A stretch of DNA of 40,097 bases from positions 1 to 40,097 of IMG/VR virus record IMGVR_UViG_3300042090_000326. One strand, written 5' to 3'. A program made the position numbers and the translations under genes. Positions 6,504 to 14,488 of this stretch are shown here, in pieces. The notes below the pieces were generated by a model. The model did not search any database. It was given only the letters and a program-made list of their open reading frames with translations, and was not told the origin of the DNA. The first letter of the stretch is position 1. Each line of letters begins with the position of its first letter. The stretch is from a virus.

Positions 6504-6782
6504 ATGCTCATCACTCCAAATCGCCGCAAGATGATCGGCCGCAACCAGCTCAAGACGCTCAGCGACGTGCTGAAGTTCCTGATGGTGCAGAACCGCGACA
6601 TGCTCAAGGCGCAAGCAGGAAAGCCCCCCATCGCAAGGTGCATCGACTGCAAACGGGACATCACGGCCATGGAGATGTTCGCGGCGTGCCCGAAGTGCGC
6701 GAGCGGGGCAGTGTGCTACGAGTGCGTGGACAAGCACGACCACCTGAACCTGCACGACTTCCTGAACAACATGCTGAACTGA
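6504..6782 (+). CDS. Zinc-binding small protein
   Basis: 92 residues. An N-terminal helical half is followed by three Cys pairs: CIDC, CPKC and CYEC (residues about 46-74), with a nearby HDH, able to bind one or two zinc ions. GAGGG precedes the ATG by 4-5 nt. It lies just before the co-chaperonin gene. It may mediate protein interaction in head assembly, but no family is recognised. A longer overlapping frame starting at 6365 is rejected over this region. Confidence 0.6.
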   Translation: MLITPNRRKMIGRNQLKTLSDVLKFLMVQNRDMLKAQAGKPPIARCIDCKRDITAMEMFAACPKCASGAVCYECVDKHDHLNLHDFLNNMLN

Positions 6783-6799
6783 CTTGGAAGGGCGACCTG

Positions 6800-7117
6800 G
6801 TGCAGATCGAGTCGTTTCCCGACGACATCCGCTGTTGGCCGGTCAATATCGCAATGCAGCAGAGCATGATCGTGGCGCCACAGCTCTACGCCGAACCCTC
6901 GCGCTTCGGGAAAGTTGTTGCAATCGGTGATGGAAAGTTGAAAGATGGGCGGCAGCACAGGTTCGAGGTCGCAGTCGGAGACATCGTTCTTTGCACACGC
7001 TACCCCCAGAGTGGAAATACCGTAAAGTGGGAGGGGACAGAATTATTTGCCATGAGGGAGATCGAAATTCTCGCGATAATTACAACGAAGGAGACTACGA
7101 ATGGCAACGGCCGCTGA
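6800..7117 (+). CDS. GroES-like co-chaperonin
   Basis: 105 residues from a GTG with an ideal ribosome-binding site (GGAAGGG, 7 nt away). It aligns with Cpn10: IVAP (24-27) corresponds to the IVLP of the mobile loop that docks on GroEL, then FGKVVAIGDG (37-45), VAVGDIVLCTRY (58-68) and ELFAMREIEILAII at the end. Phage co-chaperonins such as T4 gp31 replace GroES so the host GroEL can fold the coat protein. Here it sits in the head module ahead of portal and coat genes, so that role is the natural inference. The basis is motif alignment; overall identity is low. Confidence 0.78.
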   Translation: MQIESFPDDIRCWPVNIAMQQSMIVAPQLYAEPSRFGKVVAIGDGKLKDGRQHRFEVAVGDIVLCTRYPQSGNTVKWEGTELFAMREIEILAIITTKETTNGNGR

Positions 7118-7403
7118 TTCCCGCGCCACGACGTACAAAGAGAAAATCCCCGAAAAGGTAGTTTCGCACATGGAGATCCGCCCCAACATGAGCGGCGGGC
7201 ACAACGTCGAGCTCCATCACACCCATTTCGATCACCCACCCGCGGTCAAGAAGTTCGACGGTCCGCATGAGCCGGTAAGCATCCCCAAGGGCCACATCCT
7301 GCACCATGTCGCAAAGCAGCTGGGCATTTCAATGTCCGACGTAGGCGCAGGCGAGGACACCGAAGAAGCCACGCACGAGACGAAGGAAGCAGCGGAGGCC
7401 TGA
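7101..7403 (+). CDS. His-rich small protein, unknown
   Basis: 100 residues with a His-rich middle (HNVELHHTHFDHPP, then GHILHHVAKQLGI) and an acidic Glu-rich tail. It overlaps the co-chaperonin gene by 17 nt and has GAAGGAG ahead of its ATG. Metal binding is possible. The position between terminase and portal suggests a head-related role; unproven. Confidence 0.55.
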   Translation: MATAADSRATTYKEKIPEKVVSHMEIRPNMSGGHNVELHHTHFDHPPAVKKFDGPHEPVSIPKGHILHHVAKQLGISMSDVGAGEDTEEATHETKEAAEA

Positions 7404-7404
7404 C

Positions 7405-7668
7405 ATGATGGGACGACCGATCGCGCGGCCGTGGAATCCTGGTGCAGGCGGTGAATTCGGAGGGTTCGGAACGCGCGGCGGTCTGCCACTGCAAAGCCCC
7501 GGTGGCATCAATCCTGTCGATCCGCGGGTCATGGGCAGCTTCGACAAGCTCAAGGGCAAGAAGAAGATCAAGAAATCAGGCGTCTACAAGCTCAAGAAGG
7601 GCGAAAGCGTGATCGGCAAGCGCAAGAAGTCCGACTCACACGCATTCATCGCCGGCCGGAAGGCATAG
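7405..7668 (+). CDS. Small basic Gly/Lys-rich protein
   Basis: 87 residues: a Gly/Pro-rich start, then a Lys-rich stretch (KLKGKKKIKKSG) and VYKLKKGESVIGKRKK, a motif ('GxYxLxKGExV') frequent in small phage proteins encoded near the portal. Likely nucleic-acid or capsid-associated by charge. A second ATG at 7408 is equally possible. Confidence 0.55.
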   Translation: MMGRPIARPWNPGAGGEFGGFGTRGGLPLQSPGGINPVDPRVMGSFDKLKGKKKIKKSGVYKLKKGESVIGKRKKSDSHAFIAGRKA

Positions 7669-7670
7669 AC

Positions 7671-7856
7671 TTGCACGGCGTCCCTTACGAGCGCTTTGTT
7701 TGGATTACGCAATCCTTCCCGTATCCCGCGCCCCAAGAGCAAGACAGCTTCGATCAGTTGATTTGCAATCTCGCAATGAGCCACATCCCCACGGTCCTGC
7801 ACTACACGCCGCGGCGCATCCTCGTGACCACTTGGAAGGCGCCCAATGCCCATTAG
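7671..7856 (+). CDS. Unknown 61-aa protein (TTG start)
   Basis: The frame from TTG at 7671 overlaps the portal start by 11 nt and fills the space exactly. The protein is a mix of aromatic strands (YERFVWITQSFPYP) and a helix. The start codon is uncertain. No family recognised. Confidence 0.4.
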   Translation: MHGVPYERFVWITQSFPYPAPQEQDSFDQLICNLAMSHIPTVLHYTPRRILVTTWKAPNAH

Positions 7857-9951
7857 CGAGAGCGACCAGAAGTTCCTGAAGAAAGCGCGGGACAGATTTC
7901 GCTATTGTCTCGAGCAATGGAAAGATATTCGCGAAGAGCACGACCGCGACATGCTTTTCCTCGCAGGTGACAGTTGGGACGAGCGTGAGAAGCAGCGCCG
8001 TCGCGACAAGCACATCCCCATGATTCACCTGGACGAGCTGACGCAGTACATCAACCAGCTCAACAACGACATTCGACAGAACAAGCGCGCGGTCAAGGTC
8101 ATGCCGGTAGGCGGCGGGGCAACGAACGACACTGCTGACACGCGCTCCGACTGGATTCGCTCGGTTGAGTACAGTTCTCAGGCCCAGTCCGCATACATCG
8201 CGGCATTCGAGGGAGCGACGGGCGGCAGCTACGGCTTCTGGGGACTTGAGACGTACTACGCGGACCCGAAATCATTCAACCTGAGCGTGCGAATCCGGCA
8301 GATCGCCAATGCCAACACCATCGTTTACGACCCGGACTGCAACAACTACGACTGTTCCGACGCTGAGGACTGTTTCGAGATTCAGTGGATGTCCGAAGAG
8401 AAGTTCAAGCGCAAATGGCCCGATGCCCAGATAGCCGAGTTCTCCGAAGAAATCCAGAAAATAGCCCCAGACTGGTTCAACAAGGACAAGCAAGTACAGG
8501 TGGTGAGCTGGTGGCGCGTCATCACCGAGAAGAAGAAGCTGCACCTGGTCAAGCTGCCCGATGATTCAAGGGTGGTGATGCGCTCGGACGAGCTGCCAGA
8601 GAACCACGACCCCAAAAAGATCGTCAAGACGCGCGAGTATGACGACCGCCGCATCGTGCAGTACGTCATCAACGGCGTTGAAATCCTCGAAACGAACGAT
8701 CCGCGCAAGGGCAAGGGCTGGCCCGGCAACTGGATTCCGATTATCCCGGTCTGGGGCAAAGAGCTCTACATTGACGAGGGCGCAGGCAGCAAGAGGATGC
8801 TGTTCTCGCTCATCCGGCTCGCCCGCGATCCTCAACGGCTTCTGAACTATTATGCCTCGCAGGAGATGATGGAGGCCAAAAAGACGCCCAACGCCCCGTA
8901 TATGGGACCGAAGGGCATGTTCAGCGAGTTTGCCGATCAGTGGGAGAAGCTGAACGATGAACCGACCGCTTACGTGGAATTCGGCATCCCCGAAGGCTTT
9001 CAGCCGGGCTCAATCAAGCCTGAGCGCATCCCGTTCATCCCGAACTTCGAGGCCTACGAAGAAGCCAAAGACGCCTGCAAACGCTCGATCATGGCGGCAA
9101 TGGGGATTGCTCCTCTACCGACCGCTGCGCAACGCCAGAACGAGAAATCAGGCGTGGCTCTCGAGCGGATTCAGGGCGAACGCGCGCAGGGCAGCTTCCA
9201 TTTCATTGATAATTACGACCGCTCGCTCGAGTTCGGCGGAAGGCAGCTTGATGACGTGTTCAAGGTCATCCACGACACACCGCGAGACATCGCGCTGCGC
9301 AAGGAAGATGGCACGCACAGCATGGCGCGAGTGAACGACCCGCAATCCCCGCTCAACAAGCCCTATCAGGGCGACCACGACGTGACGATTACGACCGGGC
9401 CGAGCCACGAGAGCCAGCGCGAGGAAGCGCAGGAGTTCACCGACCAGATTCTGACGATTCCTGAAGTTTTCCCGCTCGTGGGCGATTTGGTCGTCAAAAT
9501 GCGCAACTTGGGGCCGATTGGCGACCAGATCGCGGAACGCCTGAAGCCACCTCAGTTTGCGCAGGAGGACGAGAACAACCCATTGCCCGCCGCTGCGCAG
9601 GCCAAGATGGCCCAGATGCAACAGCAACTTACGCAGGCTCAGCAGGAGAACCAGCAGCTGCAGCAGGAAAAAGCCGCAAAGATGTGGGAGATGCAGGGGA
9701 AGCTCAAGATAGAGCAAATCCACTCGGACACGCAAAGGGCGGTCGCCGAAATCAACACGAAGGCACAGAATCTCAGCGAGCGCATGGCCGCACTCGAGCA
9801 ACTCGCATCTGATTTCCATGAGCGCGCCCACGAAACCGCACTCTCTGCCCAGGAACATCAGCAAACAAAAGATCAGGCGTTGCAAGCTGCGGCGTTGACA
9901 CCACCGGATGATTCGGGCAATAATTCGGGCGGAAGCAACGGCAGTTCGTAG
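7846..9951 (+). CDS. Portal protein, P22 gp1-like
   Basis: 701 residues, close to the 725 of P22 gp1. The start (FRYCLEQWKDIREEHDRDMLFLAGDSW), HIPMIHLDELTQYINQLNNDIRQNK, the VMPVGGG segment and YDPDCNNYDCSDAEDCF are typical of the P22-like portal family. The portal forms the dodecameric ring at one capsid vertex through which DNA enters and leaves and on which the tail assembles. Residues about 580-690 are Gln-rich and heptad-like (MQQQLTQAQQENQQLQQEK), predicting a long coiled-coil barrel inside the head, which in P22 senses head filling. The final residues are Ser/Gly/Asn rich. It is followed by a small gene and the scaffold leader. Confidence 0.93.
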   Translation: MPISESDQKFLKKARDRFRYCLEQWKDIREEHDRDMLFLAGDSWDEREKQRRRDKHIPMIHLDELTQYINQLNNDIRQNKRAVKVMPVGGGATNDTADTRSDWIRSVEYSSQAQSAYIAAFEGATGGSYGFWGLETYYADPKSFNLSVRIRQIANANTIVYDPDCNNYDCSDAEDCFEIQWMSEEKFKRKWPDAQIAEFSEEIQKIAPDWFNKDKQVQVVSWWRVITEKKKLHLVKLPDDSRVVMRSDELPENHDPKKIVKTREYDDRRIVQYVINGVEILETNDPRKGKGWPGNWIPIIPVWGKELYIDEGAGSKRMLFSLIRLARDPQRLLNYYASQEMMEAKKTPNAPYMGPKGMFSEFADQWEKLNDEPTAYVEFGIPEGFQPGSIKPERIPFIPNFEAYEEAKDACKRSIMAAMGIAPLPTAAQRQNEKSGVALERIQGERAQGSFHFIDNYDRSLEFGGRQLDDVFKVIHDTPRDIALRKEDGTHSMARVNDPQSPLNKPYQGDHDVTITTGPSHESQREEAQEFTDQILTIPEVFPLVGDLVVKMRNLGPIGDQIAERLKPPQFAQEDENNPLPAAAQAKMAQMQQQLTQAQQENQQLQQEKAAKMWEMQGKLKIEQIHSDTQRAVAEINTKAQNLSERMAALEQLASDFHERAHETALSAQEHQQTKDQALQAAALTPPDDSGNNSGGSNGSS

Positions 9952-9965
9952 CTCACGGAGGACGC

Positions 9966-10163
9966 ATGGCAAAGCTGAAAAACGCAATCAAGGGTGCGGA
10001 AAAGAAAACCATGTCCCGCGGCGGCGCAGCGCCCAGCTCGAAGAAGCTGCACACGGACAAAGAGCCGGTCGGCACGATCAACAAGAAGCACTTCGGCCAC
10101 GTGCTCAAGACGGCCAGCGCGCTGCACGGCGGTGACCCTTACAAGGCCGCGCACAAGATGTAA
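9966..10163 (+). CDS. Small basic protein, unknown
   Basis: 65 residues, Lys-rich (LKNAIKGAEKKTMSRGG..., then NKKHFGHVLKTASALHGGDPYKAAHKM). GGAGG lies 5-6 nt upstream of the ATG. Located between portal and scaffold. May be a minor capsid or DNA-condensing protein; no family recognised. Confidence 0.55.
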   Translation: MAKLKNAIKGAEKKTMSRGGAAPSSKKLHTDKEPVGTINKKHFGHVLKTASALHGGDPYKAAHKM

Positions 10164-10350
10164 CGATGTTGTTGACATTTCAGTGAGTTTGGCCGCAATA
10201 TCGGCCAGCCAGCGAGATGATGGAGTCGCCTAGGCTTATCACCTAGCGTGGAGCTTGATAGGCTCCCACCGAAGGGACGAAACGCCTTCGGTAGTACGAC
10301 GGGATGTGGCCTCGTCAACCGATGATGGGAAATCTTTCATCGGAGATACG
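10164..10350 (+). ncRNA. Structured 5' leader of scaffold gene
   Basis: This 187-nt gap, the longest in the genome, has five inverted repeats in series: GGCCG/CGGCC (10191-10206); CTAGG/CCTAG (10230-10246, 7-nt loop); GGAGC/GCTCC (10250-10266, 7-nt loop); ACCGAAGG/CCTTCGGT (10268-10292, perfect 8 bp); and CCGATGA/TCATCGG (10319-10343). GTCG (10225-10228) can pair with CGAC (10297-10300), enclosing the middle three as a four-way junction. The last hairpin includes two bases of the GGAG ribosome-binding site (10342-10345). P22 scaffold protein is known to limit its own synthesis after transcription, so a cis-regulatory role is plausible; that this RNA does it is inference. Confidence 0.6.
10172..10201 (+). 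promoter_or_regulatory. Possible internal promoter before scaffold leader
   Basis: TTGACA (10172-10177) is followed after 18 bp by CAATAT (10196-10201), a poor -10. The -10 lies in the loop of the GGCCG/CGGCC hairpin. It would give the scaffold and coat genes their own transcript. The -35 is convincing, the -10 is not. Confidence 0.35.
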
Positions 10351-11376
10351 ATGGCACCAGAGACGGCAACAGTAACCGCTGATTCGTCGCCCAGCGAAAT
10401 CCTTTCCTCATTGAATCCGAAGCAAAAAGCAGAGTGGCGCCAAACGGGCGCGCTGCCCGACCTACCCGAAGCACCTCCCAAGACGGAAGTTGCGGAATCG
10501 TCACCCGCTGCAAAGGAAACACCCGAGACAAAGGTGGAAACGCCTGCGTCTGAAACGTCCGCGGCCCCGGTCGTCGCGAAGGAAGAGCACAAGCCCAACA
10601 AGGGTGCGGAGGCGCGCATCAAGGAACTGCTCGCGGATAACAAGCGGCTGGCAGCCGAATTGGAATCTGCGCGCAAGATCCCTGTTGTTGCGCCGGCGAA
10701 AGTCGAGGAAGTCGCCAAACCTCGCCGCAACGATGTGGAACTCAAGACCGGACAGCCGATGTACGCCTCTGACGAGGCTTTTGAAGAGGCCATGGAGAAG
10801 TATCTCGTCGCCAAGGTAACGGCAGACGTGAACAAGGCCAATGCGAAAGCCGCACAAGAAGCGCGCGTTGCTGCGCAAAACGAGATCGTTCAAAAGCGGT
10901 GGCTCAACTCGGTGAAGATTGCGACCGAGAAGCATTCAGACTGGCGCGAAGTCGTCAAAGTCGATGAAAAGGGAAGGTTTCAGGACGAAACCCTCAAGTC
11001 GATCAAAATTGGCAGCGTCATGGATGGATGGATTCTCGACTCGGAAATCGGCGCCGACATGCTGTACTTTCTGGCAAAGAATCCTGGCGAAGTCGAGCGC
11101 ATTCAGGCCCTCGCGCCATTTGCCGCCGCCCGCGAATTGACCAAACTCGAGGACAAGCTGCTTTCCGGCACTGAAACCCCCGCACCGCCCAAGAAGGAAG
11201 AAAAGGCTGAAGGCTCGACCACCGCAGTGACACGCGCACCAGCGCCAGCGACCACGATCAGTGGTCGCACAACTGCCCCGGCCGATCCCGTCGAACGCGC
11301 GGAGAAGAATGGGGATTTCAAGGCGTACAAATCGGCTGCCAACGCCGAAGAGTTCGCCAAGAGGAAAGCGAGCTAA
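10351..11376 (+). CDS. Scaffolding protein (P22 gp8-like role)
   Basis: 341 residues. I chose the ATG at 10351 because GGAG lies 5 nt upstream; the frame is open upstream but runs through the structured leader. The protein is highly charged, rich in Ala/Glu/Lys/Pro, with a coiled-coil-prone stretch (GAEARIKELLADNKRLAAELESARK, near residues 85-110), a helical core (FEEAMEKYLVAKVTADVNKANAKAAQEARVAAQNE) and a C-terminal domain with DPVERAEKNGDFKAYKSA. Such low-complexity helical proteins directly before the coat gene are scaffolds that guide procapsid assembly and then leave. The stop shares one base with the coat ATG. P22 gp8 has 303 residues. Confidence 0.8.
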   Translation: MAPETATVTADSSPSEILSSLNPKQKAEWRQTGALPDLPEAPPKTEVAESSPAAKETPETKVETPASETSAAPVVAKEEHKPNKGAEARIKELLADNKRLAAELESARKIPVVAPAKVEEVAKPRRNDVELKTGQPMYASDEAFEEAMEKYLVAKVTADVNKANAKAAQEARVAAQNEIVQKRWLNSVKIATEKHSDWREVVKVDEKGRFQDETLKSIKIGSVMDGWILDSEIGADMLYFLAKNPGEVERIQALAPFAAARELTKLEDKLLSGTETPAPPKKEEKAEGSTTAVTRAPAPATTISGRTTAPADPVERAEKNGDFKAYKSAANAEEFAKRKAS

Positions 11377-12623
11377 TGCCCAACACATTTGCATTCCCGC
11401 AATGGGTTTCGATGGAGGCCCTGCGGCTATTGCTCAACAAGCTCGAAGTCGTTTCGTGCTTCAACACGGAATGGCAGAAGGAATTCGAGCAGGAGTTTCC
11501 GATCGGCTCTGTCGCGCAGGTCAAGATCCCGCAGCGCTTCACGATTCGCGACGGACTCGGTTACAACCCCCAGGCAATCAACCGGCTCACCACCACCGTG
11601 AACTGCAATCAGATCATGGGCGTGGACTTCGAGTGGGACGATTTCGAGCAGGCTCTGAACATGGAGCGCTCGAAAGAGGAAATCCGCAAGCAATACCTGG
11701 AGCCCGCCGTCGCGCAAATGGCCCAGGAAACGGATTCCCGCGCCGCGCAGTTTGCCTACCAGAACGCCAACAACATCGTGGGCGTGCTTGGAACAGACCC
11801 CACGACGGTAACGACCTTCGCACAGGCCCGCCAGCGTCTGTTTGAGCTTGCGTGCCCCCCGGGAGGCGAAAAGTCGCTCTGCATCCCGCCCCAGTTCTCG
11901 ACTTCGATGGTGCCGAACCTGCAATCCTTGCTCAACCCGCAGGACGACATCTCGAAGCAGTTCAAGGAAGGCTCGCTCGGCAAGCTCCACGGCTTTGACA
12001 TCTACGAGTGCATGTCGCTCTGGCGTCATACCGCGGGAACCATTGCCGGCGCCTTCACCGTAAACACGACCAACGTGAACAATGGCGGAAACCAGATCGG
12101 CGTCAACCTCACGGCTGGCGATGCGGTCAACGCGGGTGACGTGTTCTCGATTGCCAACGTGAACCTGGTGAACCCGATGACGCGCAGGTTCCTGTCGCCC
12201 ATCGCCAAGACGTTCGTTGTGCTGCAGCCCCTCGTTGCGACGGGCGGCGGCGCGGCGGCGGATTACTTGGTTGTTTCCCCGGCCCTGTTCGGACCCGGAT
12301 CGCAGTATCAGAACGTGGACGCCCTGCCGGTCAACGGCGCGACGGTCACCTTCTGGCCCGGGACAGCCTCACCGAACGGCAAGTCGGGCGCTCAGGGCCT
12401 CGTCATTCACGGCGATGCGTTCGGATTCGTTGCCGTGAAACTCGAAGAGCCGCGAGCGACGGAAATGACCAGCCAGACCAGGGATCCGGAAACGCGGGCC
12501 GCACTCCGGTTCGTCAGGATGTGGGACCCAGTGCAAGCCAAAATGATCAACCGCTGGGATTCGGTGTTCGGGTTCGGCCAGCTCTACGCGGACAGCTGCT
12601 CGGTCCGCATGGTGGGGGCATAA
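11376..12623 (+). CDS. Major capsid (coat) protein, P22 gp5-like
   Basis: 415 residues against 430 in P22 gp5. The start (MEALRLLLNKLEVVSCFNTEWQKEF), the IGSVAQVKIPQRFTIRDGL segment, and the middle DISKQFKEGSLGKLHGFDIYECMSL match the P22 coat-protein family, an HK97-fold protein with an added domain. It forms the icosahedral shell. The region 215-320 (GAFTVNTTNVN...DAVNAGDVFSIANVNLVNP) is a beta-rich insertion common to this family. Its gene is tightly coupled to the scaffold gene, so the leader at 10164-10350 may control both. High expression is expected. Confidence 0.92.
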   Translation: MPNTFAFPQWVSMEALRLLLNKLEVVSCFNTEWQKEFEQEFPIGSVAQVKIPQRFTIRDGLGYNPQAINRLTTTVNCNQIMGVDFEWDDFEQALNMERSKEEIRKQYLEPAVAQMAQETDSRAAQFAYQNANNIVGVLGTDPTTVTTFAQARQRLFELACPPGGEKSLCIPPQFSTSMVPNLQSLLNPQDDISKQFKEGSLGKLHGFDIYECMSLWRHTAGTIAGAFTVNTTNVNNGGNQIGVNLTAGDAVNAGDVFSIANVNLVNPMTRRFLSPIAKTFVVLQPLVATGGGAAADYLVVSPALFGPGSQYQNVDALPVNGATVTFWPGTASPNGKSGAQGLVIHGDAFGFVAVKLEEPRATEMTSQTRDPETRAALRFVRMWDPVQAKMINRWDSVFGFGQLYADSCSVRMVGA

Positions 12624-12627
12624 GAAC

Positions 12628-13485
12628 ATGAAAACAATGAACAAAGTCGCTCTTGCCCTGCTCGTGGCCATGGTCGTGATGCTGTGCCCGACATTCGCCC
12701 AGCAGAACTACCTGATCCAGACCACGCTGACGGCCGCGCAGCCCGCGCCGGCAGCCCCCGGCTCGCCTCCGGTCCCTTCGACGTTCGCATCTGTCGCATC
12801 CGTCACGGGGCTTTCAGGCATTCAGCTCAACCAGACGGCGACCATCAACCAGCAGACGTCTTGGCAAATCTATGTGGACCGTGAGCTTGAAACCATCGTG
12901 GCCGTCAACGGCCTGGTGCTTCAGGTTCAGCGCGGGCAAGGCGGAACTCTCGCTTCCGCTCACGCATCCGGCGCCATGGTGCTGGCCGGCCGCGCGTTCT
13001 GGTTCTACGTTACCGACCCGGGCGCGCAAAGCTCGCAGGGGATCACGTTCCCTTCAAACACCCCCTGCGTACTTGCGAACGTCGTAGCATCGCCTTGGGT
13101 CAACATCCGTACCGGCGCGCAGTGGATTTGCAACCCGACGTCCCTGACCTGGACGGCTGGGTTCAATAACCCATTCCTGCCAACCGGCACGTATTTCAAC
13201 TCGTCCGCTTCTACCGCGACTCAGCCTATCGCTGGGCCGGTAATCAAGCTGACCGGCACCACCGCGGCAACCTCGTTCACGTTTACCGGAAACGGCGCTA
13301 TTGGCATAAACGGCGCTGCCACGGCGAACAGCAACGTGGGCGGTGAGTTCTGCGTAATCCCGACCGGCGCGTGGCCCACGACCGCAGGCAACAACATCGG
13401 GGCAACGACCACCGGGGTAGCGGGAGTCGAGGAATGCTGGCTGTGGAACGGAACAGACGGCAAGTGGTACGAAATAAACCCGTAA
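12628..13485 (+). CDS. Secreted-type beta protein after coat gene
   Basis: 285 residues beginning with a textbook Sec signal peptide: MKTMNK, a 14-residue hydrophobic core and TFAQQ. Residues about 55-125 (TATINQQTSWQIYVDRELETIVAVNGLVLQVQRGQGGT...HASGAMV) match a module common in phage structural proteins, in which an 'RG..GT.A..H..GA' turn recurs. The C-terminal half is Gly/Thr-rich beta. It lies directly after the coat gene, the place of head decoration proteins. A cytoplasmic virion protein should not need a signal peptide, so either it is exported or the hydrophobic segment has a virion role. Confidence 0.75.
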   Translation: MKTMNKVALALLVAMVVMLCPTFAQQNYLIQTTLTAAQPAPAAPGSPPVPSTFASVASVTGLSGIQLNQTATINQQTSWQIYVDRELETIVAVNGLVLQVQRGQGGTLASAHASGAMVLAGRAFWFYVTDPGAQSSQGITFPSNTPCVLANVVASPWVNIRTGAQWICNPTSLTWTAGFNNPFLPTGTYFNSSASTATQPIAGPVIKLTGTTAATSFTFTGNGAIGINGAATANSNVGGEFCVIPTGAWPTTAGNNIGATTTGVAGVEECWLWNGTDGKWYEINP

Positions 13486-13499
13486 TCTGAACGGCTTCG

Positions 13500-13522
13500 A
13501 GGGGTGAGCCGGGATCACCCCT
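13500..13522 (+). terminator. Hairpin, possible attenuator
   Basis: AGGGGTGA (13500-13507) and TCACCCCT (13515-13522) form a perfect 8-bp stem with a 7-nt loop, 15 nt after the stop of the preceding gene and 8 nt before the GGAGG of the next. The sequence after it (AAATTT) is only weakly U-rich, so it may be a partial terminator or an mRNA-stabilising hairpin that sets the stoichiometry after the coat gene. Confidence 0.5.
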
Positions 13523-13540
13523 AAATTTCAGGAGGATCTG

Positions 13541-14071
13541 ATGCATTTGCTGATCGCTCTAGTCTTTGTGGCAATCATGTCGCTGCCTCTGCTCCTCGGC
13601 ACGACGATCATCGCGCCCCAGACCTCCAGCATTCTGGCCGGTCCGCGCGGCATCGGCGCGCGCGCCGCGGGAGGCGCTTACACGCAGGATTGCCAGCAGG
13701 ACTTACTCGACGCTGATCCTTTCCAGGGACCGCCGACTTATATTAGCGGTTCCACCGATGCCATTGTCCCCTCGGCGAACGTGGGTGGCGGCCATGCCGG
13801 GGGCAATTACGTAATCAAAACGGCCGGCGTCGATGCCATCACGATGCCCACCCCGATTGTCGGCTTGGACGACAACCTGACAGTGGCGATCTATTCCGAC
13901 ACGGCCAATGCCCACACAATCACAGCCGCGACGGCCTGTATCGCGAACGGAGTGGCCACGCTCAAGACGGTGATCAACCTGAGCTCATTCCGCGGGGCCG
14001 GCGTCACGCTGCGCGCCATGAATGGGACCTGGCAAGTCGTCGGACAGACTGGCGTATCTTCATTCGCGTAA
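13541..14071 (+). CDS. Secreted-type Gly/Thr-rich beta protein
   Basis: 176 residues with GGAGG 6 nt upstream of the ATG. The N-terminus (MHLLIALVFVAIMSLPLLLGTTIIA) is a signal peptide or anchor lacking strong positive charge. The mature part is beta-rich (GGNYVIKTAGVDAITMPTPIVGLDDNLTVAIYSDTANAHTITAATACI), resembling small virion beta-sandwich proteins carried in tandem by phages ('D..T..I.S.TA..HTI'). It probably coats the head or tail; the exact role is unknown. Confidence 0.65.
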   Translation: MHLLIALVFVAIMSLPLLLGTTIIAPQTSSILAGPRGIGARAAGGAYTQDCQQDLLDADPFQGPPTYISGSTDAIVPSANVGGGHAGGNYVIKTAGVDAITMPTPIVGLDDNLTVAIYSDTANAHTITAATACIANGVATLKTVINLSSFRGAGVTLRAMNGTWQVVGQTGVSSFA

Positions 14072-14080
14072 GGAGACGAA

Positions 14081-14488
14081 ATGCCGACAGCAGCAATTAG
14101 CGCCGAGGAACTGGCGGCCGCGCGCAGGATCATCGCAGCTTCTCAGGCTCTCTCAGGAACCAAGAACACGACCCTGCCTCGGGACTATCACGGGCCGGTG
14201 GACATCGAAAATCCGCGCGGGGATGGCGCCTACGAGTTCCCGAAGATGGCCTACAAGGCCAGCAAGGTCAGCCCAAAGGGCTACATCACGCGCATCGTGA
14301 AGAGTTCGGGCGAGGAAAAGGCCCTCCCAAAAGGCTGGGTGACGTCCACTGCGGACATTCATGCGCTACTTGATCCTCTTGCCAAGGCGCAATACGTCTC
14401 GGAAGAAGAAGTCGAAGGCGAAGAGCCGGAAGAGCGCGAACACTCGAAATCCACGAAGCAGGCGGCAAAAGACGCGACGGTGAAATAA
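14081..14488 (+). CDS. Unknown protein in connector cluster
   Basis: 135 residues: a helical start (ISAEELAAARRIIAASQAL), a middle with ENPRGDGAYEFPKMAYKA and ALPKGWVTSTADIHALLDPL, and a highly acidic then basic tail. The layout (short helix, 'yP..my...' segment, acidic C-terminus) is common among small phage proteins encoded between coat and adaptor genes. GGAG precedes the ATG. No signal peptide, unlike its neighbours. Confidence 0.6.
   Translation: MPTAAISAEELAAARRIIAASQALSGTKNTTLPRDYHGPVDIENPRGDGAYEFPKMAYKASKVSPKGYITRIVKSSGEEKALPKGWVTSTADIHALLDPLAKAQYVSEEEVEGEEPEEREHSKSTKQAAKDATVK

Noticed and set aside
6365-6799. N-terminal 145 codons of the frame that contains the GroES-like gene
   Set aside because: The translation is Arg/His/Pro-rich and overlaps the zinc-binding gene at 6504; the GTG at 6800 has a far better ribosome-binding site and begins the Cpn10 similarity.
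9148-9987. 279-codon minus-strand frame
   Set aside because: Antisense shadow of the portal gene; Leu/Arg-rich with no recognisable pattern or start site.
10205-10292. tRNA-like arms (5-bp stems with 7-nt loops) in the scaffold leader
   Set aside because: No acceptor stem can be formed, the T-loop consensus is absent and the base after the would-be anticodon is C instead of a purine.
10164-10350. Self-cleaving ribozyme (hammerhead-type) in the leader
   Set aside because: GAAAC and GATGA strings occur, but the CUGAUGA core and the three-stem arrangement cannot be assembled.
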